A stretch of 28,067 bases of DNA, taken from positions 1 through 28,067 of the forward strand of contig JAYMGJ010000269.1 in assembly GCA_037178675.1 (NCBI GenBank). The letters are read 5' to 3'. The stretch comes from Scleroderma bovista. Its lineage: Eukaryota > Basidiomycota > Agaricomycetes > Boletales > Sclerodermataceae. The position numbers and the translations under genes were made by a program. Shown here one piece after another: positions 10,409 through 19,424 of this stretch; the first letter of the stretch is position 1; each line of letters begins with the position of its first letter. Under the pieces are notes generated by a model. The model ran no database searches. It was not told the DNA's origin and was given only the letters and a program-made list of their open reading frames with translations.

Positions 10409-10440
10409 AGAGTGAGGACGTGTCGGGCACCCTCGCTCTC
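10396..10440 (+). promoter_or_regulatory. Putative programmed -1 ribosomal frameshift signal (gag to pol)
   Basis: Slippery heptamer TTTAAAA at 10396-10402 in the gag frame (T TTA AAA, pattern X XXY YYZ), a 5-nt spacer, then a hairpin: 10408-10417 (GAGAGTGAGG) pairs with 10431-10440 (CCTCGCTCTC), 10 bp including one G-U, with a 13-nt loop. A -1 slip moves from the gag frame, which ends at TAG 10406-10408, into the protease frame, open since TGA 10393-10395. Overlap of the two frames is about 10 nt. Confidence 0.62.
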
Positions 10441-11216
10441 GAGTCTTCGTTGGACACTGCTGTACGTATTTTGGACTATAGACTATCGTGCGCTACGTCT
10501 CCGTCTGTTCAGAACATATTTAAATACCGCATTGCTTTGTTACGCACAAAAATAGTAAAAACCTACAAAAAAGTGTCTTCCGTAGTTTCTCCTGTCTCGG
10601 TTTCTCCTTCTCGCTTCTCTGTTTTGTCCGTTGATAGTATGGACTGTGACTCGGACTGTTCTTCACCTTCTAAGGGGGTCCCTGCAAAGGGCTCGGTGCC
10701 GGAAGTAAAATCGAGCGTGCTTAATTCCCGATCGAATAAAAATATTCTTTCTCCTTCTTTGGCATCTAAGGAACCGGAAAGTCCCGCCGGCAACTTGGAA
10801 GTTTCTATGGACTTACGAAGGTCCTTCACAATGGAACGTGAAGTGATGGTACCGGTCTGCATCCGCGGACCCCTTAATACTATTAAAGTAGACGCCCTGC
10901 TAGACAGTGGCGCTACTGGCTGTTTTGTTGACAAGAGCTGGGCTCTCGATCGACGACTTCAGTTATCTAAGCTGGTAAAACCTGTCCCGGTGCTTAATGT
11001 AGATGGCACTAGGAATCAGGAGGGCGATATCACGCACTATGTATTGTTAACCGTCGGTATTGGAAAACATGCTGAAAAGCTGTGGTGTGCCGTCACATGC
11101 CTTGGAAAAGTGCCGCTTATCCTTGGCCACACCTGGCTTCAGAAGCATAACCCCGATATAGATTGGGTTACCGGCAAAGTTAATTTAACTCGGTGTCCTC
11201 CTGAGTGTAGTCACTT
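10396..11216 (+). pseudogene. pol: pol: aspartic protease region
   Basis: The frame is open from 10396 to 11283 and most likely entered by -1 frameshifting from gag rather than from its own ATG (10420 uses GTG). A Ser-rich spacer precedes the retropepsin: VDALLDSGATGCFVD (active-site DSGA at 10903-10914), then VLLTVGIG, and the flap/C-terminal motif VPLILGHTWLQKHNPDIDW. It cleaves the Gag-Pol polyprotein. The frame is lost at about 11210-11216, in a T run before the RT frame, probably by a one-base deletion. Upstream stops in the RT frame rule out a long natural overlap. Confidence 0.85.
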
Positions 11217-13820
11217 TTGGAGACACGCTTTGCTAAGTTATTACGAGAGAACGAATCTCAGGAAACTTGGGTGCAAGCCTTGAAAGCTCATGAATCGAAG
11301 GTCACTATCGATGAGTTGACCCTAGAAGAAGCTCAGAAGCAGGTACCTAAAGAGTACTGGGAGTATTTAGATGTCTTCTCAAAGAAGTCGTCAGAACGCA
11401 TGCCGCTTAGAAAGCCGTGGGATCATGGCATTGATCTAAAGGAAGACTTCCCACCTAAGAAAGGGTGTTTGATACCCCTATCGGTGGATGAACAGAAAGA
11501 AGTTGAGGCTTTTGTTGACGATCAGCTTGCGAAAGGATATATTCGCCCGTCCATCTCCCCTCAAACTTCTCCTGTCTTCTTTGTCCCTAAAAAGGACGGC
11601 AAAAAGCGCATGGTTCAGGACTATCGTTATTTAAACGAGTGGACAATTAAAAATAACTATCCGCTGCCGCTTATCTCTCAGCTTGTTGACAAGCTTAAGG
11701 GTTGCAAACTCTTCACGAAGATGGATCTTCGTTGGGGTTACAACAATGTGAGAATTCGCAAAGGCGATGAGTGGAAAGCTGTGTTTGTAACGCACAAAGG
11801 GGCTTATGAACCCGTTGTTATGTATTTCGGTCTCTGTAATTCACCCGCGACATTCCAGAAGATGATGAACGAGATCTTCCACGATATGTCAGATGTCTGC
11901 GTGGTGTATATCGATGACCTTATGATATTTATGAATACGGACGATCAGGAAAAGCATGACAAAATTGTGCTGGAAGTTTTGAAACGTTTACGTGATAATG
12001 ATCTTTACGTTAAACCCGAGAAGTGTCGCTTCCGCGTTACCGAAGTCGACTTCCTCGGTATGATCGTTTCACGTGATGGGATCAAAATGGACCCTGACAA
12101 AGTTAATGCTATTTTAAAGTGGCCTGAGCCGACGAACGTGCAGCAGGTTCGCGCGTTTTTAGGACTCGGAAACTTTTATAGACGTTTTATTAAGGACTAT
12201 GCGATCATGGCTAGACCCATGACCGATCTTACGTGTAAAGACACTATATTTAACTTCGGAGAGAAGGAACGCGCTGCGTTTGAAGCTTTGAAAGCTGCCT
12301 TTACTCGTGCTCCGGTACTTCAGTACCCCGATCAAGATCGCGAATTCCGCCTGGAAACAGACACGTCTGAGTTCGCCGTCGGGGGAGTGATATCCGTGAA
12401 GTGCGATGACGGCGAATTCAGACCCGTCGCGTACATGTCACATTCCATGACACCTCCCGAACGAAACTATCCTATTCACGACAAAGAGATGCTGGCCATC
12501 ATAAAAGCAACTGAGGCCTGGCGCCATTATCTCGAGGCCACTCCTTATGCCTTTGAGATATATACGGACCATCATAATTTAACGTACTTCACGAAGTCGC
12601 AAAATCTCTCTAAGCACCAAGCGCGCTGGCAAATGTGGATGACGCGCTTCAACTACTCGTTAATTTATAAAAAGGGAACTCAGATGCACGTTGCAGATCC
12701 GCTTAGTAGGCGATCAGACCATTACGTATCTAGTTCCGATGACAACAAGGATCAAACCTTGTTAAACCCGGTATCTATTAAACTGATCGACGTCACTGAT
12801 CAGTCTTACGAAGAGCGACAGTCGCTCATTATGAACTTTCACGACACTCCTGTTGCTGGTCATAAAGGAGTAAAAGCCACGTATAACGCGCTCCGGAAGC
12901 ATTATTCCTGGAAAGGGATGAAAGAACAGATTCAAACCTATGTTAAGCACTGTCAAAAGTGCCAGCAGTCCAAGGTTTCGAATCAAAAGACTTCTGGAAG
13001 TCTTGTTCCTCTCCCTACCCCTAGTGGCCCGTGGCTTGATGTCACTATGGACTTTACCGAGATGCCGGAATCCCTCGGTTATAATTATATATTAGTCGTG
13101 GTTGATCGGTTCTCCAAGGAGGTCGTGTTTGTGCCTTGTACCAAAGAGGAAACCGCCCTGTCAACCGCTGAGTTATTTAGAGACCATGTCTGGTGTCAGC
13201 ATGGACTCCCATCTTCTGTTGTGTCTGACCGAGGATCGGTCTTTGCAAGCAACTTCCTGGGGGAGTTGTATAGACTTTTAGGCGTAAAAAGGAAAATGTC
13301 TACGGCATTTCACCCTCAGACCGATGGTCAAACGGAGCGGTTGAACTGCGAAATTAATCAGTATCTCCGAACCTACGTAAACGATCGCCAGAACGAATGG
13401 GCCAAGTGGATCAAAATTGCCCAGTTCGTTTGGAACAACACAGTCTCGGAAGTAACTACTGATTCACCGTTTGGAATTACCCGGAGTTATTCCCCTCGCA
13501 TGGGTGTTGAACCAGTAGATACAGTAGCCCCAGCGGCTAAGGACTTTGCCGCCATATTTAACAAAGTCGTTGAGTCTTCTGAGAAGGCAAAACGTAACAT
13601 GAAGCTTCAGGCGGATAAGCATAGAAATCCCGCCCCGGACTATGTTGTAGGCCAGCAAGTTTGGCTCTCTACGGACAACCTTCGTATGCTAAATTGCGCT
13701 TCTAAGAAGCTTACAGAGAAATGGATTGGCCCCTATGAGGTCACTCGAGTAACCCTGAATGCGGTTGAGCTTAAGCTCCAGAAAACTCTTCGGATTCACC
13801 CAGTAGTGAATGTCTCTTGA
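11217..13820 (+). CDS. pol: pol: reverse transcriptase, RNase H, integrase
   Basis: The 867-residue open frame probably continues the protease in the ancestral element, so 11217 is not a real start. Reverse transcriptase: VPKKDGKKRMVQDYRYLN, FTKMDLRWGY (motif A Asp), FGLCNSPATFQKMM and YIDD at residues 231-234 (11907-11918). RNase H: LETDTSEFAVGG (Asp 382), IHDKEMLAI, YTDHHNLTYF and VADPLSRR. Integrase: zinc-binding FHD..GHKG..HCQKCQQ, then catalytic Asp 612 (MDF), Asp 671 (SDRGS) and Glu 707 (QTERLN), a D,D35E spacing, followed by the GPY motif (EKWIGPYEVTRV). Key catalytic residues are intact. The frame ends at TGA 13818-13820, where the family has Trp (the SWVKPY motif), so this is a premature stop. 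Confidence 0.95.
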   Translation: METRFAKLLRENESQETWVQALKAHESKVTIDELTLEEAQKQVPKEYWEYLDVFSKKSSERMPLRKPWDHGIDLKEDFPPKKGCLIPLSVDEQKEVEAFVDDQLAKGYIRPSISPQTSPVFFVPKKDGKKRMVQDYRYLNEWTIKNNYPLPLISQLVDKLKGCKLFTKMDLRWGYNNVRIRKGDEWKAVFVTHKGAYEPVVMYFGLCNSPATFQKMMNEIFHDMSDVCVVYIDDLMIFMNTDDQEKHDKIVLEVLKRLRDNDLYVKPEKCRFRVTEVDFLGMIVSRDGIKMDPDKVNAILKWPEPTNVQQVRAFLGLGNFYRRFIKDYAIMARPMTDLTCKDTIFNFGEKERAAFEALKAAFTRAPVLQYPDQDREFRLETDTSEFAVGGVISVKCDDGEFRPVAYMSHSMTPPERNYPIHDKEMLAIIKATEAWRHYLEATPYAFEIYTDHHNLTYFTKSQNLSKHQARWQMWMTRFNYSLIYKKGTQMHVADPLSRRSDHYVSSSDDNKDQTLLNPVSIKLIDVTDQSYEERQSLIMNFHDTPVAGHKGVKATYNALRKHYSWKGMKEQIQTYVKHCQKCQQSKVSNQKTSGSLVPLPTPSGPWLDVTMDFTEMPESLGYNYILVVVDRFSKEVVFVPCTKEETALSTAELFRDHVWCQHGLPSSVVSDRGSVFASNFLGELYRLLGVKRKMSTAFHPQTDGQTERLNCEINQYLRTYVNDRQNEWAKWIKIAQFVWNNTVSEVTTDSPFGITRSYSPRMGVEPVDTVAPAAKDFAAIFNKVVESSEKAKRNMKLQADKHRNPAPDYVVGQQVWLSTDNLRMLNCASKKLTEKWIGPYEVTRVTLNAVELKLQKTLRIHPVVNVS

Positions 13821-14180
13821 GTTAAACCTTATTTAGGTCCACTCCCTGGACAGCCCGTGTCCCGGCCCGGTCCGGTACATGTCTCTGAAGAACGCGATGA
13901 AGAGTACGAAGTGGACTATATAGTAGCTTCTCGTATTTATAAAAGGCAACTCCAGTATCTAGTACACTGGAAAGGATACGAAGAACATGAGAGAACATGG
14001 GAACCCTCGTCGAACTTAAAGAATTCTCCTCTGGTAGTCGAGCGCTTTTACCAAGAAAACCCCTCTGCTCCTCGAAAACTTCGTATGGTGCAATCAGACT
14101 TTGACTCGTTATTTAGTCGTATCCCCGAAAACCTTACAGTTTGCGACGCTCAGTTCTGCAGTCTGGAATCCTGCACCTGA
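13821..14180 (+). CDS. pol: pol C-terminus: integrase chromodomain, cut off by a nonsense codon
   Basis: This is in the same frame as the preceding pol segment, separated only by TGA 13818-13820. After VKPYLGPLPGQPVSRPGPVH comes a chromodomain: YEVDYIVASRI, then QYLVHWKGYEEHERTWEPSS (about 13951-14013) and VVERFYQ. The aromatic-cage-type positions (Y, W, W of the YLVHWKGY...TWEP core) are present. In chromoviruses this domain steers integration towards marked chromatin. The frame ends at TGA 14178-14180, next to the polypurine tract. Translation would need read-through. Confidence 0.92.
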   Translation, partial: VKPYLGPLPGQPVSRPGPVHVSEERDEEYEVDYIVASRIYKRQLQYLVHWKGYEEHERTWEPSSNLKNSPLVVERFYQENPSAPRKLRMVQSDFDSLFSRIPENLTVCDAQFCSLESCT

Positions 14181-14188
14181 GGGGGGAG
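14179..14188 (+). other. Polypurine tract (plus-strand primer)
   Basis: GAGGGGGGAG lies 3 nt before the TG of the right LTR, the usual place and composition for a gypsy polypurine tract. It overlaps the pol stop codon. Confidence 0.85.
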
Positions 14189-14191
14189 TAG

Positions 14192-14562
14192 TGTTACGGA
14201 CCAACTTTTTTATCTTATCTAATCTGTGATTAGATAGCGTTTATCTTATCTTAAGTGTACAGCCTCTATCTTATCTACGTAGTCTAGACCAGTACCTCGT
14301 GCTGTACACGCTGCCACCCCTGACATCATTACGCATAGCCTTAGCTCCACAGTGATGTCATTACATAGCCTTTACCTGCATGTAGCCTCATGGATAGCCT
14401 CGCGTAGCCCCCGTGTACAGTAGTATATATACAGTGCAATCCAGCACCCAGAGGCTCCCCATTCGAGCTCATCTTGGGTCTTTGCCCTAGTACTCGCGTC
14501 CTATCCTTCTCAGAGTCTTAGCGTGTGGTCGGGTCCTTGGTGTTTTGCCTAGGGTCGTCTCA
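14192..14562 (+). repeat. 3' LTR (371 bp)
   Basis: TGTTAC...GTCTCA; see the left LTR for the comparison. TATA box, predicted RNA start and U5 are identical to the left copy. Confidence 0.95.
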
Positions 14563-14567
14563 GCCAC
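14563..14567 (+). repeat. Target-site duplication, right copy (GCCAC)
   Basis: Immediately follows the CA end of the right LTR and matches 8218-8222. Confidence 0.9.
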
Positions 14568-15600
14568 TCTCTTATTGACTGTGTTTTGTTTTCTCACTCA
14601 GGTGTTTTGCATGGCAAAATCACCTTGGTGCCTTACTATGTTGGTGCTACAGATCACTGACCCATAGAGGTGTGCATTTTCCTAGATTCATCTCCAGTAC
14701 TTTCCCACTCTCCAATGCCCTCCCAGAACAGTGCCCCACGCCACTATTATCCACGGTGAGTGGAACATAACCGTCTTCAACTCTTCACAGAACAAGTGGA
14801 TGCCCTTCTACAAGATTCACCGCAGGCTCATGAGCCTGTGGTGGATGACCCTTCTTATGAACTCTGGTATAATGCACTCATGCACATTTTGCTAACTGCT
14901 GCAGATGCTTGTTTTACTCTTCCGCAGTGTCATTCCCATAACTCCCCCATTCAAAATGGAACTATCCAACTTCTGGTCTGTGAGGGACGCCGCATTGGTT
15001 GCCTCATCTTTGCCCTTAAAGCTGGGTCAGCTCAGTTACAGGTCTTATATGATACACAACCTTGGGCCCACCAATACTGCTTGGCCTATCAGGCTCACCT
15101 GCAGATTTCAGGAAATACAACCTTCCATGACTTCCTCTGCAACATCTGATGTTCAATTGCTAAGCTTCGGTATCAAGCTGTAAAGACAGAACTTACCCGA
15201 CGTCAACAAGATTTTGAACGGGTCTGCATTGGCCTCTCATTACGAGGGGGTTCTGCCAAAAGACTATATCCACATCATTTTCCTACTGCAGGGCCACCAG
15301 TTGCTTTGTCGGATACTACAACACCTGGGTCTTTTGTCACTGCTGTCACGCACCAAACGTGTTTGGTACTGTGGACATGGAGAAAGTTAGCCGATGAAAC
15401 TAATGCAAAGAATGCACACCCAAGATCTGTTGAAAGATTGTCCCGACTTGAGGGATACAGACAGCCCTTGCTATCCGTATCACGCAAAGTCAAGACTATC
15501 CTTATGCGAAGAATGAATACAAGCTTGTCATAGCCATCTATCGCACAAGAATGACTATCCTGGAGCAAGAGATGAATGCCATCATCTGGCAGTCATCCCT
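14568..15600 (+). pseudogene. LINE endonuclease C-terminal half and linker to RT
   Basis: This continues the frame of 8222: SLIDCVLFSHS supplies the Ser..Ile-Asp strand of the endonuclease, and ATDH at about 14649-14657 is the Asp-His catalytic motif, followed by TGA 14658-14660 where Arg is expected (SDHRP-type motif). The same frame continues through TGA 14757 and TGA 15147 (HNRLQLFTEQVDALLQ; SIAKLRYQAVKTELTRRQQD) to about 15480. There the protein-like reading shifts frame (DYPYAKNEYKLVIAIYRTRM, then MTILEQEMNAIIW). Homology to the element ends near 15600 and resumes at 17678. Confidence 0.7.
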
Positions 15601-15604
15601 CGCA

Positions 15605-17677
15605 CAAGAACCGCCAAGAAGCAGAAGAATCTGAGGATTGATGATCATTTCAGTATGAGAGAGGAATGCAACCTACTGCAGTCCAACTCCAATACCAGAA
15701 CAACCAAAGAAGCAGAAGAAACGATAGAGAAACAAAGGAGAAAAGGAAGAATCATTTTTAGCACCCAAATGTCAAATTTAGGCACCCAGTGCCGGCATTC
15801 CGATATTTTGAATAGCTCCACCATTTTTGAAGCTATCAATCATGTGACTATACCATCATGGAGCCTAGACCGTGGTCTATCTGCCTGTCAAGTTCCGACA
15901 TAAATCTGTTTATTTCCCACGGAGATATTCCACCCGCAATCCAGACACCCACTTTATCACTCACTATGGAGTCCACATTTTCTCTGGAACGTTTCTCCAC
16001 TATTGCAGCAGACCTCAACTATGTCCTGCTCTTGGGACAGCCTCTCCCTGAGCTCCTGTGTACTGTCTGGTACATATCTTCCCAGCCTGCTCCCTCAGTC
16101 CCTCTCGTTCTCGGTCAGCGTGTTCTCCTCGTCAGTCCTGCGTCGTGCACATACTTTGGTTGTCTCAAGTCTATCGTTAGACTTGAAAATTCATACCTGG
16201 TCATCTCTGTGTCTCCTGAGTCCTCTGCATATGGTCCTTTCATCCCAGAGTCCTGTCACATCCATCTCCCTCTATCATTCATCTCCCTTCCCTGGACACG
16301 TTGAATCCACTATTCACGTTTCACTTCCCTGCTATCCCGCAACAAACATGAATGAAACAGTGCTCTAGAACCCTTCTTAGGAGCCCTAATAGAGTACAGA
16401 ACCTTCCCCTTACTGCTCAAGGGAAGACTGCACTTCGGGAGCACCAAATTTCGTGTTTTTGCTCTACAGAAGCTCAATCCAAGGGATTTGTGACACTGTG
16501 ACCAGCTGTGACTCTACTTGTCATTCCAGGCCCCTTGACACTGCTCTTCTGGTTGGATCAATTCTTTTATTATCCCCCAGCCACTCCCATCAGTGGCACT
16601 GCTTCAGAAGCTCATCTCCAGATCTAAAGTTCAATCAATCACAGGTTGTGCTTCCCTTCTGTCTGAGTCACACAGAGTCACTCTGGCTCACTCTGACTCA
16701 CTCTGCTGCGCATTATTCATCCCCTCTTGGCATTACTAATCCCCATTACTCCCCTTACCAATCACTTACCAATCATCCTTCAAATCATGTTTATCATGCT
16801 GCTTATCAATTCATGACTCATGCCCCTATGATTCATATGCATTATGTCATCGCATATGCTCATTTAGCTTTGATCTACTCATCCCATGCTTTCCCCCCCT
16901 CTCTTTTGGGCCCCATGCAATGATTTTTCCATATTCTTGGTTATACACCCCTTTTTACCTATGTTTTTGCTCTTTCCCTTGGCTCAGCAGCTTGTTCAGG
17001 CTCTCCCCATCAATGACTCAGCCTGATTACACTGCTTATCAATCGCTTACCAATTTCTTACCAATCTCTTACCAAGCACTTAGTCATTTGTGCTTACAGG
17101 GCCACAGCCCCTCCTGTATATAAACCAGCAGCCAAAGACTGCAAGGAAGTGTCTGCTTCCCCCTCAATAAAGCGACCACATTCACTCTCCCTCACTGTCT
17201 ATAAGCTCTATCTCTGTCTTTGGACTTGTAGGTCACTCAGTGCTGGCCTAAAGCTCCTATATTGTTGTTTATCAGATATATCTTGTATCTGATCATTTCT
17301 CTAGGCTCAAGCGCAGTCTAGCATCTCTGTCCACTCCATCCCATCACTGTCCATCGCATCCTTGAAGCAGGAACTGTCCCCTTGCTTCCCTGTTGCTCCA
17401 TCACTGCTATTACCCCCCTATCATCAATCTATCATCGCTCTTCAATCCCAGGACTCTTCCTAACCACTGTGGTAGGCTGAAGAGGAGTCAATAGCATCCC
17501 CAGTCGCATATCATCCCCATCAGAAGCCCTTCCCTTGCCTCCTGCATCCTGCCTGAAGGCATGCAGCACATTCCCCTGAGGAGATTAAATACCAGAAATG
17601 CAAAGGAAGACCACCACTCACATTTTGCTGTCATTTGGTGTTGGTTGTTGGTTGTTCTGACCTCTTCCCTCACTTAG
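15605..17677 (+). mobile_element. Insertion in the LINE with LTR-like core, boundaries unresolved
   Basis: About 2 kb separates two adjoining parts of the LINE protein. Within it, TATATAAA (17117-17124) is followed about 40 nt later by AATAAA (17166-17171), an arrangement typical of an LTR promoter with a short R region. A possible LTR start, TGTGACAC, lies at 16489. CTTACCAATC-like imperfect repeats occur at about 16755-16790 and 17038-17090, and CACTCTG repeats near 16670-16710. The part before 16489 holds a 148-residue plus-strand open frame (15858-16304) without recognised motifs. I could not find matching ends or a target duplication, so it may be a solo LTR plus internal remnant, or more than one insertion. 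Confidence 0.4.
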
Positions 17678-19352
17678 GCGCACACCGCACCCTCAGATGT
17701 TCGCCAGGCAACCTGGGACTACTTCCTCCGGTTGTTCAGTCGGCAACAACGAGCACCCATAGCAAAACCTTGGCTTGACACTCCTTCTGTGGTCGAGTTA
17801 TGTTCACAGCTTCAACAGGACCCTTTTTCCTGGCCACAACCAATTACTGTTCACAGTCTCTGAGCTCTTCTTCATAAAGGTAATTCACGCCCAGCTCCTG
17901 GGCCTGACAAATGGGAAAAGTGGCAGATTCACCTTCTGTCTGATCATGCCCTTTCTCTGGTCACTGACCTTTTAAATTATCATGTTTCGAACTCCCACTT
18001 TCCAGCTTGTGTTAAAGTGTCAACACTTTCTACCCTTCATAAAAAAGGCTCTCGCTTGGAACTTGCTAATTATCGTGGGGTTTGCTGCAGTAACCTTCTG
18101 GTTAATCTTTCGTTTGCATGGTTGAACCGTCTTCTTCTCCCTTATCTTGCTAACCACCTTGTTATCCCTGAGGGTCAGATTGCAACACAACCAGGTGTTC
18201 AAGCCCGTGATTTGCTTTCATTTTTCTCCCAGTTGGAAGCGTGGTCTGACAGACACCATGCTCCCCTTTATGCTTTGTGGCACAACCAAATGAAGGGCTT
18301 CGACCACCTTGAACCTGAAGGGTTCTATGATGCAGTTCGAGCCTATGGCTTACCAGATGCTATTATTAATTTTGACCTATCAGCACAGACAGATGTGCCA
18401 TATCAGGTTAAAACAGCCTTTGGCCTCACTGACACGTTTTCTGTTTCTGGGGTGACGAAGCAGGGCGGTCCTCTATCTCCTCTCAAGTCCACCCTGATGA
18501 CTAGTCTTGGCAACCACTGGGCTTACAACTGTGCACGAGATGATCCTGGCACTCTTTGGATCAGATCTTGCCATTATCATGACCCACATATCCCTGGCAA
18601 CTCTGAATCCCTTCTCGTTACCATGGTTGAAGCCATGGATGACTCTGAGATCCTTTCTACAACTCTGCCAGCGCTGCAGCGCACTTGCCTTCATCTAGAG
18701 TGCTTCCAAGGAGCATATGGCTGGGTCACTTCATGGGCAAAGTCAGAAGTATACATTCATCAGGTCCTTGACCCTCCCACCTCATTCCAAATGCCATCCA
18801 TTGACCCATCTGATCTATCTTCCTCCGCCACCACTTGGCAATCAGTCAAAGTTGTGACTGACCATGTTGAGTTCCTCCACACTAAAGTCAATGCTCCTCA
18901 TCGGCAATTTCTCATTCTTGACAACCTCATTACTGATTTCCAACTTCCTGACTTCCGTACCCATCTTCCTATCCCAATGCTTCATAAATTGTTCTCTCAG
19001 CTACTGGTTTCCCAAACCCAACCTCGACTTGCATACCAGCCCCTAACTCCTGCTGATGTGCTTCTCCTGGACTTTTGGATTGCTCACCGGAAGAAAGTGA
19101 TTCAAGTCACGAGTGAGACCAGATACTGCAGCAGCCACATTCAAACGCGAGATAGAAGGAAAGTCAAACCCTCCAAAAGTAAGAGGCAGAGTAAGTAGGC
19201 GAGTATTAAAGTGGAATGGAAAGTCAAGGTATTCATGCATGCGGCCTTCTGCACTATGGCTTGTATTACCTATCATGACTGGATGTGTCAGCTGAACCAC
19301 TGCATTTCTCTGTTCTCTCCCACTGGCCTTTGCCAGCACTTTATGACTATAC
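17678..19352 (+). pseudogene. LINE reverse transcriptase and C-terminal region
   Basis: One frame runs from 17678 (AHTAPSDVRQATWDYFL) to 19090, broken only by TGA 17861-17863 at an expected Trp. RT landmarks: NSRPAPGPDKWEKW, LHKKGSRLELANYRGVCC, IPEGQIATQPGVQARDLL, LWHNQMKGFDHL (motif A), TKQGGPLSPLKSTLM (motif B) and LLVTMVEAMDDSEIL (motif C, Asp-Asp present). Motif A has Asn where the catalytic Asp is expected. After a 156-bp inverted block (19091-19246) the same frame resumes with FCTMACITYHDWMCQLNHC and fades near 19352. Confidence 0.8.
19091..19246 (-). other. Frame-exact 156-bp micro-inversion inside the LINE RT gene
   Basis: On the minus strand this block encodes RMHEYLDFPFHFN, TLPLTFGGFDFPSISRLNV and SGLTRDLNHFL, the segment that belongs between plus-strand WIAHR (ends 19090) and FCTMACITYHDW (starts 19247). 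The block is 52 codons long and flanking codons on both sides are in the same frame, so reversing it would restore an uninterrupted reading. Short AAGAA/TTCTG-type inverted bases lie at the two breakpoints. Confidence 0.72.
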
Positions 19353-19424
19353 AAGTGAGGGAGCGAGCGTTGACGAGCCAATCGTTGAATGTTGCCAGCA
19401 ATTATGCATGGCGGACACCCCAAA

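Larger units (their letters stand above)
8223..14562 (+). mobile_element. Ty3/gypsy chromovirus (Tf1/sushi-like), complete but mutated
   Basis: A 6,340-bp element in the order LTR, primer-binding site, leader, gag, protease, RT, RNase H, integrase, chromodomain, polypurine tract, LTR, flanked by GCCAC. The domain order (integrase after RNase H), the GPY motif and the C-terminal chromodomain place it among chromoviruses. The self-priming arrangement points to the Tf1/sushi branch. Three frameshifts in gag, one between protease and RT, and one nonsense codon before the chromodomain disable it as written. Transposition by this copy would need proteins from another copy. Confidence 0.95.
7636..19352 (+). 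mobile_element. Non-LTR (LINE-type) retrotransposon, 5'-truncated, twice interrupted, inactive
   Basis: Three separated pieces form one element: endonuclease 5' half (7638-8222), endonuclease 3' half plus linker (14568 to about 15600), and reverse transcriptase with C-terminal region (17678 to about 19352). Interrupting these are a Ty3/gypsy element (8223-14562 plus duplicated target) and a roughly 2-kb block. The left end starts abruptly near 7636 without the first endonuclease motif, consistent with 5' truncation. Both ends are approximate; no poly(A) tail or target duplication was found. In-frame TGA codons at 7998, 14658, 14757, 15147 and 17861, a frame change near 15480 and a lost RT catalytic residue make it dead. 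Confidence 0.8.

Noticed and set aside
10563..10934. Minus-strand 123-codon open frame
   Set aside because: Antisense to the protease region, which carries a clear DSGA active site on the plus strand.
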